6,633 nucleotides of DNA from Caldifarciminota bacterium (GTDB taxonomy: Bacteria > Hydrothermota > UBA3072 > B12-G15): assembly GCA_021163525.1 (NCBI GenBank), contig JAGGTX010000151.1, positions 1-6,633 of the forward strand, written 5' to 3'. Shown here piece after piece: positions 1 to 6,314 of the stretch (positions are counted from its first letter, which is position 1; each line of letters starts with the position of its first letter). The translations under genes and the position numbers were made by a program. Under the pieces are notes generated by a model that did no database searches, was not told the DNA's origin, and worked only from the letters and a program-made list of their open reading frames with translations.

Positions 1-652
1 CACCTGTTCTCCAGGAAAGAAAGGCGGGACCCACAGGTACCTTTATTTTTCTGCCATTGTATTCAACAAACCTCCCGGTGCCTGTTATGTCCCTGTCCCC
101 AATCAATGTGAGGACAGAGCCATTCTTTAGAAGTTTTAAGAGTTTAAGGGTGAGATTCCTGTCCTCAAGCCTCAGGATTTTTGCGCCATAAAGTTCCCTG
201 TATTTTAGATAAAACCTAAAAAACTCCATACCCAACCCTTCTGATTCAGCAACCGAAAAGATCCGGTATCCCCTTGAAGCAATATAAGGCCCTGCAATCT
301 CCCATGCACCAACATGTCCACCAACAAGTATTACCCCTTTTCTCTCATTTATTCCCTTCTGCAGGTTTTCAATACCTTTCACAGTAATAAAAGAATCAAG
401 CATATATGATTTCAAGTTTGGGAGATATGAAAGGTCAGCATAAATGTGGACGAAATTTTTGAAGAGTTTTTTTACTGTTTGTCCATCAAAATCTATGCCA
501 AGACCTTCCAGATTTTCTTTAACTATTTTCCTTCGCCTTACAGCAAATATATACCAGAATAAGCCAAATATATCTGCAATCCAGTGGAGAAGAGGGAGGG
601 GTAAAAATCTGTGGAGTTGTGTTCCCAGAAGCATGAGGAATGGGATTATCAT
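1..652 (-). CDS. LpxL/HtrB-type lysophospholipid acyltransferase, 3' end missing
   Basis: Reverse-strand translation from ATG at 652 gives 217 codons without a stop and runs off the left edge, so about the last quarter is missing. The N-terminus is hydrophobic (about residues 1-37), followed by a basic RRRKIVKENL stretch as in membrane-anchored LpxL/HtrB proteins. The catalytic HX4E motif is present in GGHVGAWE (H113, E118), and GDRDITGTG (185-193) with the downstream VPVGPAFLSWRTG segment matches the family's second conserved block. The family transfers acyl chains from acyl-ACP or acyl-CoA to lipid A precursors or, in PatA-like members, to mannosylated glycolipids; substrate cannot be told here. 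It would act on the cytoplasmic face of the inner membrane. The start overlaps the dut stop as ATGA and no clear Shine-Dalgarno is seen, so translational coupling is inferred. Confidence 0.9.
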   Translation of the reverse strand, partial: MIIPFLMLLGTQLHRFLPLPLLHWIADIFGLFWYIFAVRRRKIVKENLEGLGIDFDGQTVKKLFKNFVHIYADLSYLPNLKSYMLDSFITVKGIENLQKGINERKGVILVGGHVGAWEIAGPYIASRGYRIFSVAESEGLGMEFFRFYLKYRELYGAKILRLEDRNLTLKLLKLLKNGSVLTLIGDRDITGTGRFVEYNGRKIKVPVGPAFLSWRTG

Positions 653-1080
653 ACGCCGGTTGAACCAAAACCACCAGGGCCTCTTGAAGTCTCAGTTAAA
701 TTATCCGCCTCAACCAATTTAACTTCAGGGAGTTTTACCGGAACAATCTGCGCAATTCTATCGCCTTTCTTTACTCCAAAAGGCACCTTTGAGAAATTGA
801 AAAGTATAACCACAACCTCACCCCTGTAATCAGAGTCAATGGTTCCCGGAGAGTTCAGGATACCTATACCGTGCTTCAGTGCGAGCCCGCTCCTTGGTCT
901 GACCTGAACTTCATAACCCTTCGGAATTTCAAGAACAATTCCAGCAGGAATACCTTTAAACTCACCTGGGTTTATAACCTGGTCAACACGGGAATATATG
1001 TCAAACCCACTGCTTCCTTCTGTTGCCTTCTGGGGAAGGGGGAGGTCCGGATCAAGCCTCTTAACCTTTATTTCCAGCAT
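649..1080 (-). CDS. dut: dUTP diphosphatase (trimeric dUTPase)
   Basis: A 143-residue protein, the usual length for homotrimeric dUTPase, with all five motifs in order. Motif 1 is SGFDIYS (24-30), motif 2 RPRSGLALKHGI (61-72), motif 3 GTIDSDYRGEVVVILFN (79-95), motif 4 KGDRIAQIVP (105-114) and motif 5 RGPGGFGSTG (133-142). D82 in motif 3 is the expected water-activating aspartate, and Y85 the ring that stacks on deoxyribose. The enzyme hydrolyses dUTP to dUMP and pyrophosphate, which keeps uracil out of DNA and feeds thymidylate synthesis. The ATG at 1080 lies 20 nt inside the end of the upstream aminotransferase gene, with AAGG and GGAAGG stretches just upstream as weak ribosome binding sites. 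The stop codon shares four bases (ATGA) with the acyltransferase start. Nothing looks damaged. Confidence 0.97.
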   Translation of the reverse strand: MLEIKVKRLDPDLPLPQKATEGSSGFDIYSRVDQVINPGEFKGIPAGIVLEIPKGYEVQVRPRSGLALKHGIGILNSPGTIDSDYRGEVVVILFNFSKVPFGVKKGDRIAQIVPVKLPEVKLVEADNLTETSRGPGGFGSTGV

Positions 1081-2257
1081 ACACCTTAAGTCCTTCCCTG
1101 AGTATGTTCATTGCATCCCTCAATTTATCCTGATTAAGGACATATGCTATTCTTGCCTCGTCAAGACCTGTTCCCGCTGTTGAGTAAAAACCACTTGCAG
1201 GGGCAAGCATTGTTGTTTTCCCATTTATATTGAACTCTGTAAGCATCCACTTGATGAATTCCTCTGCATCGTCAACGGGGAGTTTTACAACCGTATAGAA
1301 TGCCCCCTCTGGTTTGAGGGTAAATGCACCTTCAATGTTTTCTAACTCCTCAAACACTACATCCCTTCTCAGTCTGTATTCATCAATAATTCCGGGCATG
1401 AATTCCTTCCAGTGTTTGAACCCTGCTATTGCACCCATCTGTTCAATGGTTGGGGGGCAGAGCCGTGCCTGACCAAATTTAAGGAGGGTGCTCCATAGTT
1501 CCCTGTTACGAGTTACAATGAACCCTATCCTTGCACCGCAGCAACTGAACCTCTTGGAGATACTGTCCATAACAACCGTCCTCTCTGCAGCCTCCCTGAA
1601 TTCAAGCACGGATGTATGCTTCCTCCCATCAAAAACAAACTCCCTGTAAACCTCATCAGAAAGGACCCAAAGGTCGTATTCAAGGGCAAGGTCTATTATG
1701 GACTGAATTTCTTCTCTTGAATAAACGGTTCCTGTTGGATTGTTTGGGGAGCATATTAGAATAGCCCTTGTTTTATCCGTTATGAGATGCTTTATATCAT
1801 CCTTTGGTGGAAGGTGAAACCCGTTCTCAACACTCAGGGTGAGAGGCTTTATCTTTACTCCAGCCATGTTTGCAAATCCATTGTAATTTGTGTAAAAGGG
1901 CTCTGGTATAATCACTTCATCGCCAGGGTCACATATTGCAGAGAAAACAAAGAAAATGGCCTCACTTCCACCCGTTGTTATGAACACATTTTCAGGTTCC
2001 ACATCAATGCCATAATCACCAAAATAATCTGATATAGCCTTCCTCAATTCCTTCAATCCCTCAGAAGGTCCATATGAAAGAACCTTCTGTTTAAATCCCT
2101 TTATTGCCTTCAGTATAACCTTTGGTGTTGGTACATCAGGGTCACCTATGTTCAGATGATAAACACTGATTCCCCTTTCCTTTGCTTTGTTTGCATATGG
2201 TATAAGCCTCCTTATAGGCGAGGCGGGCATACTTAAACCTCTTCCAGAGACCCTCAT
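1061..2257 (-). CDS. PLP-dependent class I/II aminotransferase, aspartate aminotransferase-like
   Basis: A 398-residue fold-type I aminotransferase with an intact active site. Visible residues are the NIGDPD loop (36-41), TGGSEA (95-100) at the PLP phosphate, Y122 in PEPFY stacking on the ring, N173 in SPNNPTG, D201 and Y204 in SDEVY, the Schiff-base lysine K235 in SISKRFS, R243 in GARIG, and R369 in EARIAYV for the substrate carboxylate. The protein should exchange amino groups between an amino acid and a 2-oxo acid in the cytoplasm. Resemblance to the AspC/AspB group suggests aspartate or aromatic substrates, but specificity cannot be read from these residues. The start is supported by AGGAGG four bases upstream and by the family-typical LSMPASPIRRL N-terminus. 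It overlaps the upstream degenerate paralogue by 4 nt (ATGA) and the downstream dut by 20 nt. Confidence 0.95.
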   Translation of the reverse strand: MRVSGRGLSMPASPIRRLIPYANKAKERGISVYHLNIGDPDVPTPKVILKAIKGFKQKVLSYGPSEGLKELRKAISDYFGDYGIDVEPENVFITTGGSEAIFFVFSAICDPGDEVIIPEPFYTNYNGFANMAGVKIKPLTLSVENGFHLPPKDDIKHLITDKTRAILICSPNNPTGTVYSREEIQSIIDLALEYDLWVLSDEVYREFVFDGRKHTSVLEFREAAERTVVMDSISKRFSCCGARIGFIVTRNRELWSTLLKFGQARLCPPTIEQMGAIAGFKHWKEFMPGIIDEYRLRRDVVFEELENIEGAFTLKPEGAFYTVVKLPVDDAEEFIKWMLTEFNINGKTTMLAPASGFYSTAGTGLDEARIAYVLNQDKLRDAMNILREGLKVYAGNKG

Positions 2258-3399
2258 TCTTCCTCCTTTTTATATTGATTAACCCCTGCATAAAGAATGT
2301 TAAGGCCAGTTTTCAAAGTTTCAACATCAAGGTTTGAGTAATCCACCATAACAAGGTCTTTCCCCTTTTTTGAATCATGGAAGAGTTTTGAGAGTGGAAG
2401 GACAAAGACTGTCCTGTTATCCATGCGGAATTCATTAAGAAGATACTCAACAAACTTTGCTGAATCATTTATGGGTAGTTTTATCACACCAGCGGGTGGT
2501 GAATCAGGTTTTATGATAAAGAAGTCTTCAAATCCAGAAACAACCTCATAAAGAATATCCCTTCTTTCTCCAAGGAATCCTGACATGGAGGAAAGTAATT
2601 CTGAGAACCTGTCAAGTGCAGTGTATGTTAGCCTTACAAGGCCTGAAGATACAGGGAAGATTGTCTCCTGAAACTTCTTCAAGAGTTTACCAAGTTCACT
2701 CCCACATGTCATGAAACATGTTGGAACACCTGTGAATGGTAGAAGTATCCTGTTCAGGCTTATTGAATTTGTGTACCTCCTTGCAATATCAAGCAGGGTC
2801 TGAATCTCTTCACCAGAGGCAAATGCAAAACTTTCATCAGCAACCATCAGTATGTTATAGTTCTGGGATACAAAGAGAAGTCTCTCAATCTCCTCTGGTG
2901 TGAACAATGTGCCTGTTGATATTGCAGGGTTTGAATAAAACAGGAGTTTAACACGGGGATTTATCAATGGTTCAAGCACATCCCTTAGAGGAAGCCTGAA
3001 TCCATTGGAGTGGAATGTCTCAATCGGTGTTATCTTCACTCCAGCATAGTCCACAATGGGTAGAATGTATGGGGGAAATGGCTCTGGTACAACCACCTCA
3101 TCATTCAAATCCATAAAGAGGAAAAACAGGGAAGATATCGCAGAGAAGGTGTCAGGGAAAGGTATAACAACAAGGTCATCAGAAACCTTGAATATTCTGC
3201 GATACTTTTCAATCAGGTCACCTTCATTAACAGAGTCGGGAATCTCAGTGAAATAAACAGAGGTCATCTGCGGTTTTGAAAGATTATAAACAACTGTGCC
3301 TGAGCTTTTCAATTTATTCAACCTATCCTCGTAATCGGTAAATGGGTCTGGATGGAGGATGAATGCCCTGCTTGAAATCCTTTTTCTACCAATGAACAT
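2254..3399 (-). CDS. Degenerate aminotransferase paralogue, predicted catalytically dead pseudoenzyme
   Basis: A 381-residue open frame that aligns end to end by eye with the adjacent active aminotransferase. Shared blocks include DEVVVPEPF (100-108), AGVKITP (119-125), NGFRLP (132-137), TGTLFTPEEIE (162-172) and KLPINDSAKF (307-316). Catalytic residues are almost all replaced. The SISK lysine becomes SISL (L215), and no lysine exists between 152 and 237. The PLP-ring Asn becomes I160, Tyr becomes F191, GGSEA becomes DTFSA (83-87), stacking Tyr becomes P109, GAR becomes GVP (224-226), and the carboxylate Arg becomes V352. Only D188 of the PLP contacts remains. The gene is not decaying: no stops or frameshifts, a strong AGGAGG eight bases before the ATG, and neighbour-like codon use. 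It overlaps the peptidase gene by 14 nt and the active paralogue by 4 nt. I infer a structural or regulatory role, perhaps pairing with the active paralogue; binding of another ligand is also possible. Confidence 0.88.
   Translation of the reverse strand: MFIGRKRISSRAFILHPDPFTDYEDRLNKLKSSGTVVYNLSKPQMTSVYFTEIPDSVNEGDLIEKYRRIFKVSDDLVVIPFPDTFSAISSLFFLFMDLNDEVVVPEPFPPYILPIVDYAGVKITPIETFHSNGFRLPLRDVLEPLINPRVKLLFYSNPAISTGTLFTPEEIERLLFVSQNYNILMVADESFAFASGEEIQTLLDIARRYTNSISLNRILLPFTGVPTCFMTCGSELGKLLKKFQETIFPVSSGLVRLTYTALDRFSELLSSMSGFLGERRDILYEVVSGFEDFFIIKPDSPPAGVIKLPINDSAKFVEYLLNEFRMDNRTVFVLPLSKLFHDSKKGKDLVMVDYSNLDVETLKTGLNILYAGVNQYKKEEE
2262..2267 (-). promoter_or_regulatory. Strong ribosome binding site of the active aminotransferase
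   Basis: On the minus strand AGGAGG is followed by AAGA and the ATG at 2257. It is embedded in the last codons of the degenerate paralogue (its KKEEE tail), so the two reading frames are linked both by the ATGA overlap and by this site. Confidence 0.85.
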
Positions 3400-4630
3400 G
3401 GTTCACACCTCCTAAAACGGTCAGTATAAGATTATCAGGTTTAAGTAGTTCCTTCATCATATCATTAACATCATCAAGTTTGACCGACATAATATTATTT
3501 AGAACCTCTTCAGGGGTTCTGTACCTTTCATAATAAAAGATTTCCTTGAAGTTTCTGGCAACCTTGCTTCCTAATGATTCAAGTTCAATGGATAGTGCAC
3601 CTTTAAGTTTTTTCTTCACGCATTCCAGGTCATTTTCTGATATCCTCATGTTTTTAAGGTCATTCTTCAGTATGTCAAGCACCCTCTGGATATTCCTTCT
3701 GTCCGTGGAAAAGAAGATGCCCCATTCTCCACTGAGTTTATAAAGACTGGTGAATGTGGTTATTGTATAGACAAGTGGATTCTCTTCCCTGAACCTCTGG
3801 AAGAGATAACTGCTCATTCCACCACCAAGATAGGTGTTCACAATGAGGAATGGATATTTTCTTTTGTCTGTGTAGGAGAATATCTCCCTTGCAAGTGTCA
3901 CATACTCTTGCTTCAACCCCCTTTTATGGAATATCCCTATCTTTTTATCTGTGCCATTTTTCTTTATTTCAGGCATTTTTACAGGCTCTTTTCCCGTGCC
4001 CTCGGGGAAGTGCTTCCTTATTGTATCACAGAGTTCCTCTGTTCTTATCTTTCCCGCTGCTGATATAATCATGTTCTCAGGGTAATAAAACCTTTTCCAG
4101 TATTCCCTCAACTCATTTATTGTAATTCCCTTAACACTTTCGGATGTGCCTTCAACAGGCAGGGCAAGTGGTGATTCCTCACCAAAGAGCATTTCATAGG
4201 TTCTCTGTAGAAGCACATGTTCAGGTGAATCAAAATAACCCTTTACCTCTTCCAGTATAACAAGCCGTTCCTTCTCCATGAGTTTTTCATCAAAAACTGA
4301 ATTGAACAGCATGTCTGACAGGAGTTCAACAGACTGTTCAATATCCTCTGGAAGAACATGGACATATAAAGATGTATGCTCTGAAGATGTGTAGGCATTT
4401 ATGCTTCCACCCTTTGATTCTATTTCAAGGGATATTTCCCTGGAGTTTCTCTTTTGTGTTCCCTTGAAAAGTCCGTGTTCAATAAAGTGAGAGATGCCAT
4501 TGTTTTTCCTGGTCTCAAGGATTGAACCGACCCTTATAAAGGTAGAAAATCTTACAGTCCTTGCCCCAGGGACTTCCTCACAGATAAGCCAAGGTCCCTT
4601 ATCCAACTTCTCAACATACACCCTGCACAT
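3386..4630 (-). CDS. M16B family zinc metallopeptidase (processing-peptidase-like)
   Basis: A 414-residue protein of the length typical for single-unit M16B peptidases related to the mitochondrial processing peptidase beta subunit. The inverted zinc motif HXXEH is intact as HFIEHGLFKGT (H48, E51, H52), with the third ligand Glu in ILEEVKGYFDSPE (E127 or E128). The C-terminal half keeps GGGMSSYLFQRF (269-280) and the substrate-binding Arg-X6-Tyr pair (R281, Y288). Such enzymes work as clam-shell dimers that cleave short or unfolded peptides; the substrate here is unknown. There is no signal peptide, so a cytoplasmic location is inferred. It is the first gene of the operon. The ATG at 4630 matches the family N-terminus but lacks a Shine-Dalgarno and sits 6 nt from a candidate -10 box, which suggests a leaderless message. 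A downstream aminotransferase pair is not a family-typical partner. Confidence 0.94.
   Translation of the reverse strand: MCRVYVEKLDKGPWLICEEVPGARTVRFSTFIRVGSILETRKNNGISHFIEHGLFKGTQKRNSREISLEIESKGGSINAYTSSEHTSLYVHVLPEDIEQSVELLSDMLFNSVFDEKLMEKERLVILEEVKGYFDSPEHVLLQRTYEMLFGEESPLALPVEGTSESVKGITINELREYWKRFYYPENMIISAAGKIRTEELCDTIRKHFPEGTGKEPVKMPEIKKNGTDKKIGIFHKRGLKQEYVTLAREIFSYTDKRKYPFLIVNTYLGGGMSSYLFQRFREENPLVYTITTFTSLYKLSGEWGIFFSTDRRNIQRVLDILKNDLKNMRISENDLECVKKKLKGALSIELESLGSKVARNFKEIFYYERYRTPEEVLNNIMSVKLDDVNDMMKELLKPDNLILTVLGGVNHVHW
3408..3413 (-). promoter_or_regulatory. Strong ribosome binding site of the degenerate aminotransferase
   Basis: On the minus strand AGGAGG stands eight bases before the ATG at 3399, inside the end of the peptidase gene where it encodes part of LGGVN. 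A full consensus site indicates the pseudoenzyme gene is still meant to be translated well. Confidence 0.85.
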
Positions 4631-4636
4631 AGCACC

Positions 4637-4664
4637 AGTTTAATTGGTTGGTTCTGATTGTCAA
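4637..4664 (-). promoter_or_regulatory. Candidate sigma-70 promoter of the five-gene operon
   Basis: On the minus strand a perfect TTGACA (4664-4659) is followed, after 16 bp, by TAAACT (4642-4637), which matches four of six positions of TATAAT. Only six bases separate this -10 box from the peptidase ATG, so the start of transcription would fall at or next to the start codon. The weak -10 box keeps confidence moderate. Confidence 0.5.
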
Positions 4665-4683
4665 GGTGCATAATTTTAAAGTT

Positions 4684-4695
4684 AATCAGTTGATT
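4684..4695. promoter_or_regulatory. Short palindrome between divergent promoters, possible operator
   Basis: AATCA-GT-TGATT is a perfect 5-bp inverted repeat with a 2-bp centre. It lies between the two back-to-back -35 boxes, where a regulator could affect both directions. A palindrome this short can arise by chance in AT-rich DNA. Confidence 0.2.
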
Positions 4696-4712
4696 GGAAT
4701 GGAATTTTTGTA

Positions 4713-4741
4713 TTGACCTGATGAAATTTTTTTATTACAAT
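4713..4741 (+). promoter_or_regulatory. Sigma-70 promoter of the purine permease gene
   Basis: TTGACC (4713-4718), a 17-bp spacer, then TACAAT (4736-4741): each box has five of six consensus bases at the ideal spacing. Transcription would begin near 4748 and give a leader of roughly 27 nt. That is too short for a riboswitch, and no purine aptamer was seen. Confidence 0.75.
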
Positions 4742-4763
4742 CCCCATTGTATAAACTTGAAAG

Positions 4764-4770
4764 AAGGAGG
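4764..4770 (+). promoter_or_regulatory. Ribosome binding site that fixes the permease start
   Basis: AAGGAGG lies four bases before the ATG at 4775. It decides against the in-frame ATG at 4694, which is 27 codons upstream, has no such site and lies upstream of the promoter. Confidence 0.9.
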
Positions 4771-4774
4771 TTTT

Positions 4775-6067
4775 ATGGATAAGGAATTTATAAAAAGGGA
4801 GTTTATTGCCGGTCTCACAACATTTATGACCATGTCCTACATCATCTTTGTTCAGCCCGCTGTATTATCAGCAGCAGGTATGGACTTTGGTGCTGTTACA
4901 ATGGCAACAATCCTTTCTTCTGCCATTGCAACAATCCTTATGGGTGTTCTTGCAAGGTATCCAATAGCCCTTGCACCAGCCATGGGAGAAAACTTCTTCT
5001 TTGCCTACACAATCTGTCTTGGCATGGGTGTTCCATGGGATAAGGCGCTTGGAATAGTGTTTATATCAGGTGTCCTCTTTGTGATACTCACCCTTGTCAG
5101 GGCAAGGGAGGCGGTGATAAATGGGGTTCCAGAAAACATAAAAAAGGCTATTTCAACAGGGATTGGACTTTTGATAACCTTTATAGGTCTTCAGTGGTCC
5201 GGTGTGATAGGGAAGAGCCCTTCAACCGGTGTTACGCTTGGGAACCTCCATACACCCTATGTGCTCACATTCCTCATTGGTTTTCTCATAACCGTTGTTT
5301 TATACATTAAAAAGGTGAAGGGTGCCTTACTTCTGGGCATCATTGGTGGTGCCCTTGCCGGTATCCCCCTTGGAGTGGTGAAGTTCAGTGGTTTTGTTAG
5401 CGTTCCTCCATCCATTGCACCAACATTCATGAAGATGGATGTTCTCGGTGTCCTTAGATGGAAATACATAACCCCCATTGTTGTTCTGTTCCTCCTTGAT
5501 TTCTTTGATACAGTGGGAACACTTATTGGTGTGGGTTCCCATGCTGGCTTTATAAAGGATGGAAAACTTCCCAGGGCAAAGCAGGCACTCCTTGCTGACT
5601 CAATTGGCACTGTAGCAGGAGCAATGCTTGGCACATCCACTGTTACAAGTTACATAGAAAGTGCAACAGGTGTGAGTGCAGGTGGAAGAACTGGATTAAC
5701 TGCTATTTTCACAGCCCTATTCTTCCTCCTGAGTATGTTCTTCTATCCTGTTGTTAAGGCCATTGGCGGAGGCTTCACATCAGGAAACATTACATATTAT
5801 CCCGTTATTGCCCCTGCCCTTGTGATGGTCGGTGTTCTCATGATGAAAGGAGTGAAGGATATAGAATGGGATAAACTTGAAGAAGCACTTCCAGCATTCC
5901 TTGTAATTGTCGGAATTCCATTCACTTATAGTATATCAGATGGAATGGCATGGGGATTTATATCATACCCCCTTGTGAAGGTATTCAGTGGAAAATACAG
6001 GGAGGTTCACCCTGTTATGTGGGTCCTCTTTGGGGTGTTCCTTTTGAAGTATATACTGGTTAAATAG
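4775..6067 (+). CDS. NCS2 family purine permease, AzgA/PbuG-type
   Basis: A 430-residue polytopic membrane protein of the AzgA-like branch of the NCS2 nucleobase transporters. These import hypoxanthine, guanine or adenine with protons across the cytoplasmic membrane. Family signatures run throughout: FIAGLTTFMTMSYIIFVQP (10-28), PIALAPAMGENFFFAYT (63-79), the binding-site helix LDFFDTVGTLIGVGSHAG (241-258), LLADSIGTVAGAMLGTSTV (272-290) and TSYIESATGVSAGGRTGLTA (291-310). D245 and E295 are the likely substrate- or proton-coupling acidic residues. Hydrophobic stretches are consistent with about 12-14 transmembrane segments. The start at 4775 is set by AAGGAGG and by a promoter lying downstream of the alternative ATG at 4694. 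It is transcribed divergently from the peptidase operon, in its own unit. Which purine is carried cannot be told from sequence alone. AMGEN (69-73) differs from the GMGLN I expect in typical AzgA proteins. Confidence 0.95.
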   Translation: MDKEFIKREFIAGLTTFMTMSYIIFVQPAVLSAAGMDFGAVTMATILSSAIATILMGVLARYPIALAPAMGENFFFAYTICLGMGVPWDKALGIVFISGVLFVILTLVRAREAVINGVPENIKKAISTGIGLLITFIGLQWSGVIGKSPSTGVTLGNLHTPYVLTFLIGFLITVVLYIKKVKGALLLGIIGGALAGIPLGVVKFSGFVSVPPSIAPTFMKMDVLGVLRWKYITPIVVLFLLDFFDTVGTLIGVGSHAGFIKDGKLPRAKQALLADSIGTVAGAMLGTSTVTSYIESATGVSAGGRTGLTAIFTALFFLLSMFFYPVVKAIGGGFTSGNITYYPVIAPALVMVGVLMMKGVKDIEWDKLEEALPAFLVIVGIPFTYSISDGMAWGFISYPLVKVFSGKYREVHPVMWVLFGVFLLKYILVK

Positions 6068-6092
6068 TTATTGTTTTACAAGTATAAACCTT

Positions 6093-6191
6093 GCATCCAT
6101 TGAATTGCCTGCCAGAAGCAACTTAATAAAATATATCCTTTCTCATTTCCCTTTATTCTCTTTATCAACCTTCCGTCAATTTCAATGGTGC
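6093..6191. repeat. Long-range imperfect inverted repeat in the permease-tRNA spacer
   Basis: GCATCCATTGAATT (6093-6106) is complementary to AATTTCAATGGTGC (6178-6191) except for one extra base in each arm. The core CCATTGAA/TTCAATGG is exact. The arms enclose about 71 nt rich in pyrimidines on the plus strand. No U-run follows, so it is not a classic terminator. Apart from this repeat and the tRNA promoter, the 169-bp spacer (6068-6236) shows nothing I can name. Confidence 0.3.
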
Positions 6192-6199
6192 TTCAGGAC

Positions 6200-6229
6200 T
6201 TGACAATTCTAAATCTGTGTTTATATATA
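6200..6229 (+). promoter_or_regulatory. Promoter of the initiator tRNA gene
   Basis: A perfect TTGACA (6200-6205) is followed by a TA-repeat block (6222-6233). TATATA can be placed at 16-bp (6222-6227) or 18-bp (6224-6229) spacing, each with four of six -10 matches. The predicted start is within a few bases of the mature tRNA 5' end at 6237, giving almost no 5' leader to remove. Confidence 0.65.
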
Positions 6230-6236
6230 TAAAAGA

Positions 6237-6308
<72 letters not shown>

Positions 6309-6314
6309 TTTTTT

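Noticed and set aside
444..829. Open plus-strand frames opposite the acyltransferase and dut genes
   Set aside because: The minus-strand proteins have clear family motifs across the same bases; the plus-strand translations do not resemble any protein I know.
4694..4774. 27-codon N-terminal extension of the permease from an upstream in-frame ATG
   Set aside because: The promoter (4713-4741) and the AAGGAGG site lie within this stretch, and the extension has no resemblance to the family.
4742..4774. Purine riboswitch ahead of the purine permease
   Set aside because: The predicted leader is about 27 nt, far shorter than the aptamer, and no conserved purine-aptamer core was found between the two divergent genes.
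5257..5640. 127-codon open frame on the minus strand inside the permease gene
   Set aside because: It lies antisense to conserved permease motifs, has a low-complexity Pro/Ser/Thr-rich translation and no ribosome binding site; an antisense by-product of codon bias.
6064..6190. Possible frameshifted protein remnant on the minus strand (EIDGRLIKRIKGNE in one frame, LLLAGNSMDARFILVKQ-stop in another)
   Set aside because: The pieces look protein-like but are short, need a frameshift, have no recognised homologue and no upstream gene body, since the tRNA follows; treated as chance.
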